DNA of 64,000 bases from contig NZ_JOIR01000042.1 of assembly GCF_000720115.1 (NCBI RefSeq), forward strand, positions 12,277 to 76,276, in the 5' to 3' direction. The notes beneath the pieces were generated by a model. That model was given only the letters and a program-made list of their open reading frames with translations. It searched no databases and was not told the DNA's origin. Each line of letters begins with the position of its first letter. Position 1 is the first letter of the stretch. The DNA comes from Streptomyces sp. NRRL F-2580. Lineage in GTDB: Bacteria; Actinomycetota; Actinomycetes; Streptomycetales; Streptomycetaceae. Of this stretch, positions 26,915-35,142 are shown piece after piece. The translations under genes were made by a program, and so were the position numbers.

Positions 26915-29095
26915 TCACTGAGGTGTGGGCGGGCCCTGGCCGGCTACGGGCCGCGGGGGCCAGGACAGGGGCAGGGAGAGCCGCTCGGGTCCGGTGGGCA
27001 GGCTGGCGATGCTGTCGTAGTCCGGAGCCGGGATACCTGCGTAGGGATCCTGGGCGGCAGTGGGACCTACGGGCATCCCGCGGTCGGTCCCGGTCGGCGG
27101 GGCGGTGGTGGCGCGGGCCGGGCCGCGACCGGCGCGTTCGAGCAGGGAGCGCACGACGCGGGCGATCGACTTCTGGTCTCGGCTGGTGCCCCCTTGCCCG
27201 ATGTGGGTGGCCGTGGCCTGGTCCCATACGTGCTCGCTCCACGGGTCGCCGATGAGCCGCTGGTAGACAAAGCCAGCCTCCGCCCACGTGCCGTTGCGGA
27301 AGTCTTCCAGCCACACCTTCTCCGGCTGGTGCGGGTGGAAGCGCACGGGCCAGCGCTGTCCCTTGCCAGGCCATCCGGAACGGGCGTGCCGGTAGGGGCC
27401 CAGGGCTCGGCTGTCGTAGGTGCGGTTGTTCAGCCGCACGCCCTTCTCCGTGACCCTCACCCAAACGGTGGGAAGCAGCCGCAGCCGGTCCTCGTCGCTG
27501 AGACAGACGGGAACGTAGCCGCTTGAGGCGACATGAGCGGCGAACATCTGGTTCGGCGTGCGGGGCGGCATCGACGGCAGGAACGGATTGCGGAGCTCGT
27601 CGTGCGGCCGCTGCTGCCAGCCGATGGCGATCCACTGCTGCAGGAAGTCGTTGATCTGGTCGATCCGCCACAGCCGCTCAGCAGCGACCTTCTTACCGCG
27701 GTGGTGGAGGTCTTTGCCGGTGTAGCCGGGCAGGAACTGACTGAAGAGCGATTTGATCGACCCGAAGGTCCGTTCGATGATCGCTTTGTGGGTGGGGGAG
27801 TTATAGCAGGCGGGACGGACCGAGATGCCCAGCTGGGCGCAGGCGTCCGTGAACGCCTGCCCGGCGAACACTTTGCCGTTGTCCATGACGATCATTTCCG
27901 GGATGATCACCGGCCTGGCGGCCGCGCCCTGCATCCGCTGATCGGCCTCGACCAACGTCGCATAGGGCAGGCCGGAATTCTCCGCTCGGGCCTTGAGAGA
28001 CCAGTGCGGGCGCATCGGCTGCGGGGTGCACATCTCGGCCAGCAACAGCAGGGCGTCCACCGCCTTGGTGGCTCGGCCGCCGTGACGGCGTGAGGAGCGG
28101 CCAGTCTTGACACCACTGGACTTGGGCCGGATGACTGCGGCAAGAACGCTCCGGCTGGCCACCTCGATCGCCGCAGTCAGCTCCAGGGGGACAGCCCGAC
28201 CGGTCTCATCCACACCCAACAGGTCCAGTGAGGTGGTGTCGATCTGCACCTGCTCGCCCAGCGTTGTGGGCATGGACAGCGTGAACGGAGGCTCGGCACG
28301 AAGCTCATCGCCCCCTCGGCGGCCGGTCTCCCTGCCGCAGAGGATGCCGAGCCGATCCAGCATTCGGTAGAACGTCGCCCTGGACGGCATCAGCTTTTCC
28401 GCCTTCCCCTTGAACTTTCGCACGCAAGCTCTCCTCAGCAGCTCGAACAGCCGCGACCTCGTGCCGACGGACCGGTCCTTGTGCCGCTCGTGCACCCGCC
28501 ACAGCAGCCGCACCACCCGTTCGTCGACCCGGCCCTGCCGGCTCGGGCCACGCACCCGGCGCTTGTCGACCAGCCCCCACACGCCCTGCTCCAACCAGGC
28601 CAGCCGCTTGCGCTCCACCGTCGCCGCCGACACCCGGTGATGAGCCGCACGCAGCTCAGCGGCCTTGACCATGTACCGCTCCCGCAGAGTGGTGTGCTGC
28701 GGGTCGTAGCAGCTGCGCGGCGTGGTGCCGGGAGCGGCGAACCCGGGCAGCCCCGTGTGGACCTCCAGCACATGGTCCAGCCAGAACTCGACATCCTCAC
28801 GGGCCTTGTCCGACAGCCCGTCCACCAGCCCCGCCCCGCCCAGGCCGCGGCCCACAGCCGACGCCTGTCCGGCCGTGACGGTGCAGTCGGGGACCGTACC
28901 CGGTGACAGCACACGGAAGCCGGCTGAGTTCTGGAGTGCCTCCACCAAAACGACAGCGTCCTCGCCGTCGGCGTCCTGACTGATCAGGTGAGCACTGGTG
29001 CCCTGCAGAGCTGCCACCAGATAGGGCTTGCCCTGCCAGGAGAGGACCTGGCCCACGGCCACCTTGTCCGGCCGCGCCGGCGCACGCACCGCCAT
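26915..29095 (-). CDS. TniA/TnsB-like DDE transposase
   Basis: 726 aa from the ATG that overlaps the TnsA-like stop codon (TGATG). Helix-turn-helix segments lie near residues 140-260. The RNase H-like catalytic core has D286 (VQIDTTSLDLLG), D405 (IVMDNGKVFAG) and E441 (HKAIIERTFGSIK), a complete DDE triad. A Mu-type beta-barrel segment follows (VRVTEKGVRLNNRTY). TnsB proteins bind the transposon ends and join 3' ends to target DNA. The Pro-rich C-terminus probably contacts TnsC. The gene looks intact. Confidence 0.9.
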   Translation of the reverse strand: MAVRAPARPDKVAVGQVLSWQGKPYLVAALQGTSAHLISQDADGEDAVVLVEALQNSAGFRVLSPGTVPDCTVTAGQASAVGRGLGGAGLVDGLSDKAREDVEFWLDHVLEVHTGLPGFAAPGTTPRSCYDPQHTTLRERYMVKAAELRAAHHRVSAATVERKRLAWLEQGVWGLVDKRRVRGPSRQGRVDERVVRLLWRVHERHKDRSVGTRSRLFELLRRACVRKFKGKAEKLMPSRATFYRMLDRLGILCGRETGRRGGDELRAEPPFTLSMPTTLGEQVQIDTTSLDLLGVDETGRAVPLELTAAIEVASRSVLAAVIRPKSSGVKTGRSSRRHGGRATKAVDALLLLAEMCTPQPMRPHWSLKARAENSGLPYATLVEADQRMQGAAARPVIIPEMIVMDNGKVFAGQAFTDACAQLGISVRPACYNSPTHKAIIERTFGSIKSLFSQFLPGYTGKDLHHRGKKVAAERLWRIDQINDFLQQWIAIGWQQRPHDELRNPFLPSMPPRTPNQMFAAHVASSGYVPVCLSDEDRLRLLPTVWVRVTEKGVRLNNRTYDSRALGPYRHARSGWPGKGQRWPVRFHPHQPEKVWLEDFRNGTWAEAGFVYQRLIGDPWSEHVWDQATATHIGQGGTSRDQKSIARVVRSLLERAGRGPARATTAPPTGTDRGMPVGPTAAQDPYAGIPAPDYDSIASLPTGPERLSLPLSWPPRPVAGQGPPTPQ

Positions 29096-29904
29096 CAGGG
29101 CGCCCCCATCGGAGACCACACCAGGGAACGGGCGGGAACGAAGGGCCTGGTCCAGTCGATGAGTAGTTCCCGGGACCAGATCAGGTGAAGTGCACGGGCC
29201 ACAGTGGGCAGTTCGGGCAGGTAGCTGGCGCGGACCCCCTCGGTGACGGGCTGCGGCCGGGCAAAGACCTGGTGCAGAATCCGCGCGGTGTCCGCATCCC
29301 GCAGACGCGCATGCCGCCACTGTGACAGCCGCTGCCGGTTGCGGGCCACCACCGCATCCTCCGCACCGCCGAAGACACGAACCCGCCAGTCGGCCTGACG
29401 CCCCGCGGCTTCCAGCAACTCCAGCCTCTGTGCCCAGCGGGAACCCGTGCCGTCACCAGGCCGGCACACCAGCAGCATGGCCTGCCCGTCAGCCAGCCGA
29501 ACAAAGAAGTCCGGTACATACCCCGGGTCTCTGCCGGCCCAGGTCAGTCGCACCGGCCAGGACGCGAACGTCACCACCTGCGGATCGAACTCCAGTGACA
29601 GCGCCGCCTCCCGGGCCCGGAGCGTGCCGCAGCCGACGTGCCGAGCCTGATCGGCAAGCCGCCACCAGGTCGCGATCGCCCGCCTGCCCCGATACCGCTC
29701 GGGCTGCCACACCGGATCATGCTGCTCCAGCCGTACCTGGCGCAGCTCACCCACCGGCCGCTCCACCAGTCGACCGGCACCGGAGCGCACTTGCGCCCAC
29801 ACGACATCACCCACACCACACTCCACGAGAACACGGGGACCATCGCCCCGGATCGCCGGGGCAATGGGGACACCTTGACGGGCGGCACGCGACCAGAGAA
29901 GCAA
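29095..29904 (-). CDS. TnsA-like endonuclease subunit
   Basis: 269 aa. TnsA cuts the 5' ends of Tn7-type elements, allowing cut-and-paste transposition. The endonuclease core is visible as REAALSLEFDPQVV (E99), GYVPDFFVRLADG (D132) and AMLLVCRPGD. In Tn7 TnsA the last motif carries a catalytic Lys (x-V-K-P); here Arg (R148) stands at that place. Position directly upstream of TnsB, with stop and start overlapping, supports the call. The start is uncertain (TTG at 29904, no clear ribosome binding site). A perfect palindrome TTCGATCGAA lies at 29906-29915. Confidence 0.8.
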   Translation of the reverse strand: MLLWSRAARQGVPIAPAIRGDGPRVLVECGVGDVVWAQVRSGAGRLVERPVGELRQVRLEQHDPVWQPERYRGRRAIATWWRLADQARHVGCGTLRAREAALSLEFDPQVVTFASWPVRLTWAGRDPGYVPDFFVRLADGQAMLLVCRPGDGTGSRWAQRLELLEAAGRQADWRVRVFGGAEDAVVARNRQRLSQWRHARLRDADTARILHQVFARPQPVTEGVRASYLPELPTVARALHLIWSRELLIDWTRPFVPARSLVWSPMGAP

Positions 29905-29937
29905 ATTCGATCGAACGCGCTAGAACGAGCGATGCGA

Positions 29938-30327
29938 TCAACAGCCCGCGTTCCTCGAACGGGTGTATTCGTCACTGTGTTCATGCAGGTCACTGGCGCA
30001 GAACCGTTCACCTGCAGGTGCGAGGGCTTGTTCGAGGTGGGCAGCCTGCGCTGCGAAGTCGCGGACCAGGCGGATGCCCGGTCTGCGTTCCTGGGAGGGG
30101 GACAACCATGCATTCCGCACGGCCAGCACCACAGTCGGCCACCGCACGTGGTGCCAGTCGGCACTGGCGACACCTGCCGGGTGATGAAGGCCGCGCACCA
30201 GCGCGGCAGTCCGAGCGAAGCCGCCGGGTGTCTGCTTCGGCGCCTTCCCGGTCCTGATGCCTGGTGCCAGACACGCCTCAGTACGGGCCAGCCTGCCTGG
30301 CCAGAGGATGCGCAGTCCGTCGACCAT
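29938..30327 (-). CDS. Hypothetical protein upstream of tnsA-like gene
   Basis: 129 aa from an ATG, ending 33 bases before the TnsA-like start. The composition looks coding (DWHHVRWPTVVLAVRNAWLS, ERRPGIRLVRDFAAQAAHLE), but third-position G+C is lower than in neighbours and no ribosome binding site is obvious. No family is recognised. It is divergent from the gene at 30388, with a 60-base shared control region. Confidence 0.4.
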   Translation of the reverse strand: MVDGLRILWPGRLARTEACLAPGIRTGKAPKQTPGGFARTAALVRGLHHPAGVASADWHHVRWPTVVLAVRNAWLSPSQERRPGIRLVRDFAAQAAHLEQALAPAGERFCASDLHEHSDEYTRSRNAGC

Positions 30328-30387
30328 CAAGAGACCGGCTGCATCTCAGCTGCCGGCCCCTCCCCAGCCATCATGAGGAGAGCAGAC

Positions 30388-31026
30388 GTGACCACCCTGC
30401 CCTTTGCCGCAAGCCCAGAGCATGACCCCGCCGAGCCACCGCACCTGGCCGAGCACCTGTACCGGCTCGCCGGCCTGATGCGCAGTATCAACCGGCCCTC
30501 TGAGGCAACGGAGCTGGAGGAAGCGGCGGCAACACTGCCCGTGTTGGAGATGGCTTACGCCAGGCTGGCTCACTTCCAGAAGCTGCGCCTGAACCCGCCG
30601 CAAGGCATGACCCGCAGGCAGTGGTGTGAGGCGAGGCACCGCACGCAAGAGGCACGGGCCGGCGTTGACTGGCTCCACGAGCACCGGTTGCTTCCCAACC
30701 CCGACACTCTGCTCGTCAACGGCGCAGTCGCGGTGCTGCGAACCGCCGCCCAAGGTCAACAACCTGATCGGTTGGTCCGGGAAGCCGGGATGATCCTGGA
30801 CGGCCTCGGCTCCCACTGCACCTCCATCGTGCTTGCCGAACAGGACCCGATCGAGGAAGGCAGGTGGGAGGACGCGCCGGCCTTGACCGGTGCCCGTCTC
30901 GCCCGTGCCGTGGTGAACATCCTCGTCCGAGCCAGCCGCATCAGGGGATACAACGACGCGGAAGAACAGGCCCGCATCGGTCTTATCGAGCAGGCCTGCG
31001 ACCTGACACAGCAGGTGGCGGCATGA
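30388..31026 (+). CDS. Hypothetical protein upstream of tap
   Basis: 212 aa, helical and soluble, from a GTG with GAGGAG seven bases upstream. Motifs are EHLYRLAGLMRSINRPSEAT, RRQWCEARHRTQEARAGVDW and LARAVVNILVRASRIRGYND. No known family. It is the first gene of the rightward unit that continues with tap (135 bases downstream), so it may take part in telomere-element biology. Confidence 0.65.
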   Translation: MTTLPFAASPEHDPAEPPHLAEHLYRLAGLMRSINRPSEATELEEAAATLPVLEMAYARLAHFQKLRLNPPQGMTRRQWCEARHRTQEARAGVDWLHEHRLLPNPDTLLVNGAVAVLRTAAQGQQPDRLVREAGMILDGLGSHCTSIVLAEQDPIEEGRWEDAPALTGARLARAVVNILVRASRIRGYNDAEEQARIGLIEQACDLTQQVAA

Positions 31027-31160
31027 CGAGCATCCCCCCAAGGTGAAGACCAGCATCGACCACCGAAACCCGCACCACCGAGATACTCGCCAGCGCCAGC
31101 AGTCCGCGACTCAGCCGGCGCGTACGCCGCCACCCCCGCTGTGCTGAAAGCCCCACACCC

Positions 31161-33389
31161 ATGAGCGATGCCCTGCAAGCCGCCGAAGCTCTCATCAACC
31201 GTGGCCCCCGACCGCCTGGCCTTCCTACCCCGGATGAACGACGCCGTCTGCGAGAAGTATGGGGAGCCACGCTGGAAGAGTTCGCCAGCGCCCTCGACAG
31301 GGACGTGCCGGACATGGAGGCATGGGAAGCCGGTCAGGCCGCAACCGACCCAGCCGACGACATCGCCTACGCCCGCCTGCTCCAGCGCATCCGTGAACAC
31401 CTGCCCGCCACCTACGAGCCGGACTGGGCGGCCCTGCGCCGCACCGTGCACGACACACCGAGTGCAAAGCCGGACGTGCTGTGCGACGGCTGCGGACAGG
31501 AAATCGGCGCGTGCGAGCGCTGCGGACTGCCCACCACCAGCAGACCCGGCGGCCGGTGGCTGCACCGCGGCACGACCTGCACCCCCAGCGGCCCCCTCAC
31601 CCCAGGCCAGTCCGACCCCTTGATGTGCCCGCCCCTGCAACTGCCGCCCCGACGACTGGACTTCCCGGCAGGTCCCGTGGCCGTGATCGACTACCGCGAC
31701 GGCGCGCTATTTGCCCACCTCAGCAAGGACCGCACCAGCGACTGCCCCCAAACCCTGGCCGAACTGTTGGTCTGGACCCACACCGAGGGCCTGGGCGCCG
31801 TACGGCTGCACAACAGAGGACACCACCAGTACCCTCTGCTCGTCCTCACCGGCGCGGCCACCCCAGTTGTCGGTCTTCCGCTGACGCTCAACGACCCGAT
31901 CGGCCGCCTGCTGCCAGCCAGCCATCCGGCCCTTCACGCCCTTAACACCGCGGGATGGCACCCCGTCGGACGCGGCATGGGCCCCTGGAGCCGCCTCCAG
32001 GCCCGCACCGCCCCCCGCGGCCGCGTCACCGTGCACCTGGCCGTGCAGCCCTGGGGAGCCCTCGCCGACGCCGGCTGGGAACTGGACGCACTCACCCCTG
32101 AGCACCTCACCCGGCTTCTAGCCCGGTACGCGGACACAGTCATCGTCCCGCAGGGTTCCACAGCCACCTGCGGAAGCCGGCTCATGACAGCACTGCGTCC
32201 GCCCAAGCAATGGACCGGCGACGTCGCCACCAGCAAGCGCATCCTCGCTCCCCCCGTGCGCGGAGCGCTGACCGAAGCACACGCCCCGGCACCCCCCGAA
32301 GCACCGCCCGCCCATCCCGTGGCCCGGGGATGGGACCCGGTCGACGTGCAGTGCGAGGAGCCCTTCGACTGGTTCCGCGACCCCACTGCGCAAGAACTCG
32401 ACGACTTCGACTACGTCGTCGGACTGGACACCAACTTCGCCTTCACCAATGCGGCAGGCCGCGTCAGAGTCGGCTACGGCCCCGTCAGCCCCACACCAGA
32501 AAACCTGCCCGACTTCGACGCCTCCATCCCCGGCTGCTGGTACGCCGACCTCTCCCACATCGCGACCGATCCCCGGCTGCCCTCCCCCTTCACTCCCACC
32601 GGTGCCCCGCCCACCGGCCCCGCCTGGTATGCCACGCCCACCCTCGCCTACGCCCAACGACAGCTCAGAGCCACCATCAAACCGATCAAGGCTTACTTGA
32701 GACGCGGCTCCAGCGGCCCCTACCTGGAGGACTGGAATGCCCGCCTGCGCCAGGCCTACAGCACGGTGCTGCACCGTCTCGGCATTGACCCCGCAGCCAC
32801 CGGCCAAGCCTTTTTCCACGCCCGCGACCAGGCTCTGGTACTGGGCAACCCGCTGGACTGGGATCTACTGCGCCTGATCAAAGCCACCGCCAACGGAGGC
32901 ATCGGGAAACTCGCCGAAGGCCCCACGGACCTCGAACGGGACCCTTACGAGCCCTGGCCGGCGCTGCGCAGAGTGACCTGGCGCCCCGACATCCGCGCCG
33001 CGATCATCGCCGCAGCCCGGACCGAACTGCACCGCAAAATGCAGCTCATGGCCGCCACCACTGGCCGCTACCCACTGGCCGTCCTGACCGACTGTGTCGT
33101 CTACCCCGCCGCCCGGCCCACCCCTTTCGACCCTCTGCCCCCTGGAGACCCGGCGAGTGAGAGCACGCTGCGTAGTTTCACCTTCGGCGCCCGCTTCGGC
33201 CACGTGAAGCTCGAGGGCACCGCCTCCATGGCATGGGCAGCCCGAGCGACACAGGCCGGACTCAACCCAGCCAGCTGGATCAAAGACCCCGCCGCCGCCT
33301 TCGAGGAACCCACAGAAGAAGACCCACAGCCATGCGATGCGAACCTCACCACCCAGCCCGACCCCGACACCTCCTGGCGGCTGTTCTAG
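31161..33389 (+). CDS. tap: Telomere-associated protein Tap
   Basis: 742 aa, close to the ~740 aa of Streptomyces Tap. Tap binds the single-stranded 3' overhangs of replicating linear ends and recruits the terminal protein Tpg. Visible parts are an N-terminal HTH (RLREVWGATLEEFASALDRD), a Cys cluster (DVLCDGCGQEIGACERCG ... TTC), the family core WFRDPTAQELDDFDYVVGLD, GCWYADLS, LPSPF and WYATPTLAYAQRQL, and a C-terminal HVKLEGTASMAWAA. Normally tpg follows at once; here a TniQ gene on the other strand intervenes, and its 3' end overlaps this one by 4 bases. Confidence 0.85.
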   Translation: MSDALQAAEALINRGPRPPGLPTPDERRRLREVWGATLEEFASALDRDVPDMEAWEAGQAATDPADDIAYARLLQRIREHLPATYEPDWAALRRTVHDTPSAKPDVLCDGCGQEIGACERCGLPTTSRPGGRWLHRGTTCTPSGPLTPGQSDPLMCPPLQLPPRRLDFPAGPVAVIDYRDGALFAHLSKDRTSDCPQTLAELLVWTHTEGLGAVRLHNRGHHQYPLLVLTGAATPVVGLPLTLNDPIGRLLPASHPALHALNTAGWHPVGRGMGPWSRLQARTAPRGRVTVHLAVQPWGALADAGWELDALTPEHLTRLLARYADTVIVPQGSTATCGSRLMTALRPPKQWTGDVATSKRILAPPVRGALTEAHAPAPPEAPPAHPVARGWDPVDVQCEEPFDWFRDPTAQELDDFDYVVGLDTNFAFTNAAGRVRVGYGPVSPTPENLPDFDASIPGCWYADLSHIATDPRLPSPFTPTGAPPTGPAWYATPTLAYAQRQLRATIKPIKAYLRRGSSGPYLEDWNARLRQAYSTVLHRLGIDPAATGQAFFHARDQALVLGNPLDWDLLRLIKATANGGIGKLAEGPTDLERDPYEPWPALRRVTWRPDIRAAIIAAARTELHRKMQLMAATTGRYPLAVLTDCVVYPAARPTPFDPLPPGDPASESTLRSFTFGARFGHVKLEGTASMAWAARATQAGLNPASWIKDPAAAFEEPTEEDPQPCDANLTTQPDPDTSWRLF

Positions 33390-34435
33390 GCAGGGAAACC
33401 CTCCCCCTCCCACGTCACACTCGTCATCGGCTCACCCAGCCGCCACGGCAGACACGACACCTGCTCCCACGGGCCCTCCACCAGGCGCCGGTGCGGCACC
33501 AACGACCGCATCTGCTGTGCCCGGTAACCGGGCGGAGGAAGCGAACCGGTCAGGCGCGCCACCACCGGCACGCTGTTGCGATGCGCCATCAGCCACAGAT
33601 GCAGCGCGCGCTCGCCCCCGGCCGCCAATTCCTCCGACAGTCCCAGTCGCTCACCCACCCACCGGCTCCACCGGCCCGTGTGCCAACGGGTCGTCTGCCC
33701 GTCAAAGCCTCTCCCGTAGCATCGCTGCCTCTCGCGTACCGCCATTGCTTCCGCCAGCGTCACCACCTCCGGGTACACCACGATTGGTACCGCCCACAGA
33801 CGACGCCGGGTCAGACCGAGCACCGCTTCACGCCGCGCCCAACCGTCCGTGGAGGCCATCTGGAAACAGCTCCACCAGTACACCGCCACCTGAAATGCGT
33901 CGGCCAAAAGAGCCTGCCCGTAGGGACCCACCCGCCGCTCGAAGCGGCGACGCCGCTCATGGGCCAGGACCACCTCGGGCAGCCCCGCCAAACTCACCTG
34001 CGAGCGGCTTCCCGCGCAGCCCAGCCAGCGGGCGTGGCGGCGGCACACATCGAACGCCTGGACCGCCACCAGCCACGCCGGCGGTCCGCCGCCCGCGGCC
34101 CGGCAGCAGATTTCGCACTGCTGCAGCACCCCTTGCCCTTGCGGCCACACCGCCACGCGCACCGCGCTGCCGCGCACAGCCCGCCGCACCGTCGGCAGCG
34201 CCCGACGCAACTGATCCACCGTTCGCCCCGCCAAGACGGACAGATCCTCGATTGCTGCCTCGCCGAGCCGGACCTCCACCGCCCGCGGATCGATCTCCCG
34301 CCGAGCACCGCCCACATATCCCACGACGTCCGCAGCCTGAAGCCCGTTGGCCGCCGCAAGCCGTCCAACGAACGAAGCCACAGACTCACCCGCAACCAGC
34401 CTCACCGACAGCGGTAACGCCCCCAACGAGCCCAC
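33386..34435 (-). CDS. TniQ-family targeting protein
   Basis: 349 aa from a GTG with GGAGG five bases upstream. The TniQ signature opens the protein (LPLSVRLVAGESVASFVGRL), followed by an HTH-like helix pair and a zinc-finger pattern (QQCEICC ... FDVCRRHARWLG). TniQ/TnsD proteins choose the target site and recruit TnsC. The gene is detached from the TnsABC-like cluster by 3.5 kb and lies between tap and tpg, convergent with tap and divergent from tpg across a 115-base gap. Its placement ties target choice physically to the telomere genes. Confidence 0.88.
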   Translation of the reverse strand: MGSLGALPLSVRLVAGESVASFVGRLAAANGLQAADVVGYVGGARREIDPRAVEVRLGEAAIEDLSVLAGRTVDQLRRALPTVRRAVRGSAVRVAVWPQGQGVLQQCEICCRAAGGGPPAWLVAVQAFDVCRRHARWLGCAGSRSQVSLAGLPEVVLAHERRRRFERRVGPYGQALLADAFQVAVYWWSCFQMASTDGWARREAVLGLTRRRLWAVPIVVYPEVVTLAEAMAVRERQRCYGRGFDGQTTRWHTGRWSRWVGERLGLSEELAAGGERALHLWLMAHRNSVPVVARLTGSLPPPGYRAQQMRSLVPHRRLVEGPWEQVSCLPWRLGEPMTSVTWEGEGFPA

Positions 34436-34550
34436 TTCAACCTCCGTGCCGCACTCCTACCGCATCACGGAACCCTCCTACTCCATACCGGACACAAAGA
34501 GATATCGAACGTCGAAGTGACCACTCCAACGAGCCCGCCAAGGAGGCGGC

Positions 34551-35108
34551 ATGAGCGTCCTCACGCAATCCATCGGCGAAGCCCTCGACATCGCCGACCA
34601 ACGGCACTGGACCAAGAACCCGCCCCGGTCCCACACCGACCGCCTGGACTACCTCACCGCCCAACTCGGCACGCACCAGGTCGCGGCCCGCCTACAACTC
34701 CAAGAGCCCTTTGCCGGCGCCGGACCATCCAGCCTCACCGACGAGACATGCCGGGTGATCGACAGGGAAGTACGCCGCATCTGGCAGTTCACGGAACGCC
34801 AAGCCCTCCACGACACTCTAGTCCGCAACAACGCGCAGATCATCGTGCGCTTCCGGGCCCGTTTCGGGTTCAGTGCCGCACGGGGCTCCTCGAACGACCG
34901 CCGGCTGCGCTTCCTCGCCCCCCAACTGCTCCCGCAGCATGCTGCAGACCTCTTCGCCGCCCGCCACCGCGACGCCGGGGAAACCGAACTGCGCCGCATC
35001 CTCGGCGACGCCATCGGCGCCGCCTACTTCTTCCGCCGCCTCGGACCTCGCCAGACCCAGGCCGCCGCGGCCATCACCGACCTCGACTTCGTCGAATTCC
35101 GCTACTGA
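34551..35108 (+). CDS. tpg: Terminal protein Tpg (telomere-capping protein)
   Basis: 185 aa, the usual Tpg length. Tpg is covalently attached to the 5' ends of linear Streptomyces replicons and primes end-patching. Recognisable regions are the HTH-like N-terminus (RLDYLTAQLGTHQVAARLQL), RARFGFSAARGSSNDRRLRF, LPQHAADLFAARHRDAGETE and the C-terminal AAAAITDLDFVEFRY. The start is fixed by AAGGAGG five bases upstream. The next gene begins 34 bases after its stop. Candidate priming Ser/Thr residues lie in the GSSND region, which I cannot resolve further. Confidence 0.85.
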   Translation: MSVLTQSIGEALDIADQRHWTKNPPRSHTDRLDYLTAQLGTHQVAARLQLQEPFAGAGPSSLTDETCRVIDREVRRIWQFTERQALHDTLVRNNAQIIVRFRARFGFSAARGSSNDRRLRFLAPQLLPQHAADLFAARHRDAGETELRRILGDAIGAAYFFRRLGPRQTQAAAAITDLDFVEFRY

Positions 35109-35142
35109 CACGCCAGCCCCGCTGAAGGGACCATCCTCAATC

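Noticed and set aside
25678..27255. 525-codon plus-strand frame over the TnsC-like gene
   Set aside because: It is the shadow of the TnsC-like and TnsB-like genes, which carry Walker and DDE motifs on the minus strand.
29905..30387. Transposon right end directly upstream of tnsA, as in Tn7
   Set aside because: No repeated ~20-bp motif or TGT/ACA terminus was found; only a 10-bp palindrome at 29906-29915. The end, if present, lies elsewhere.
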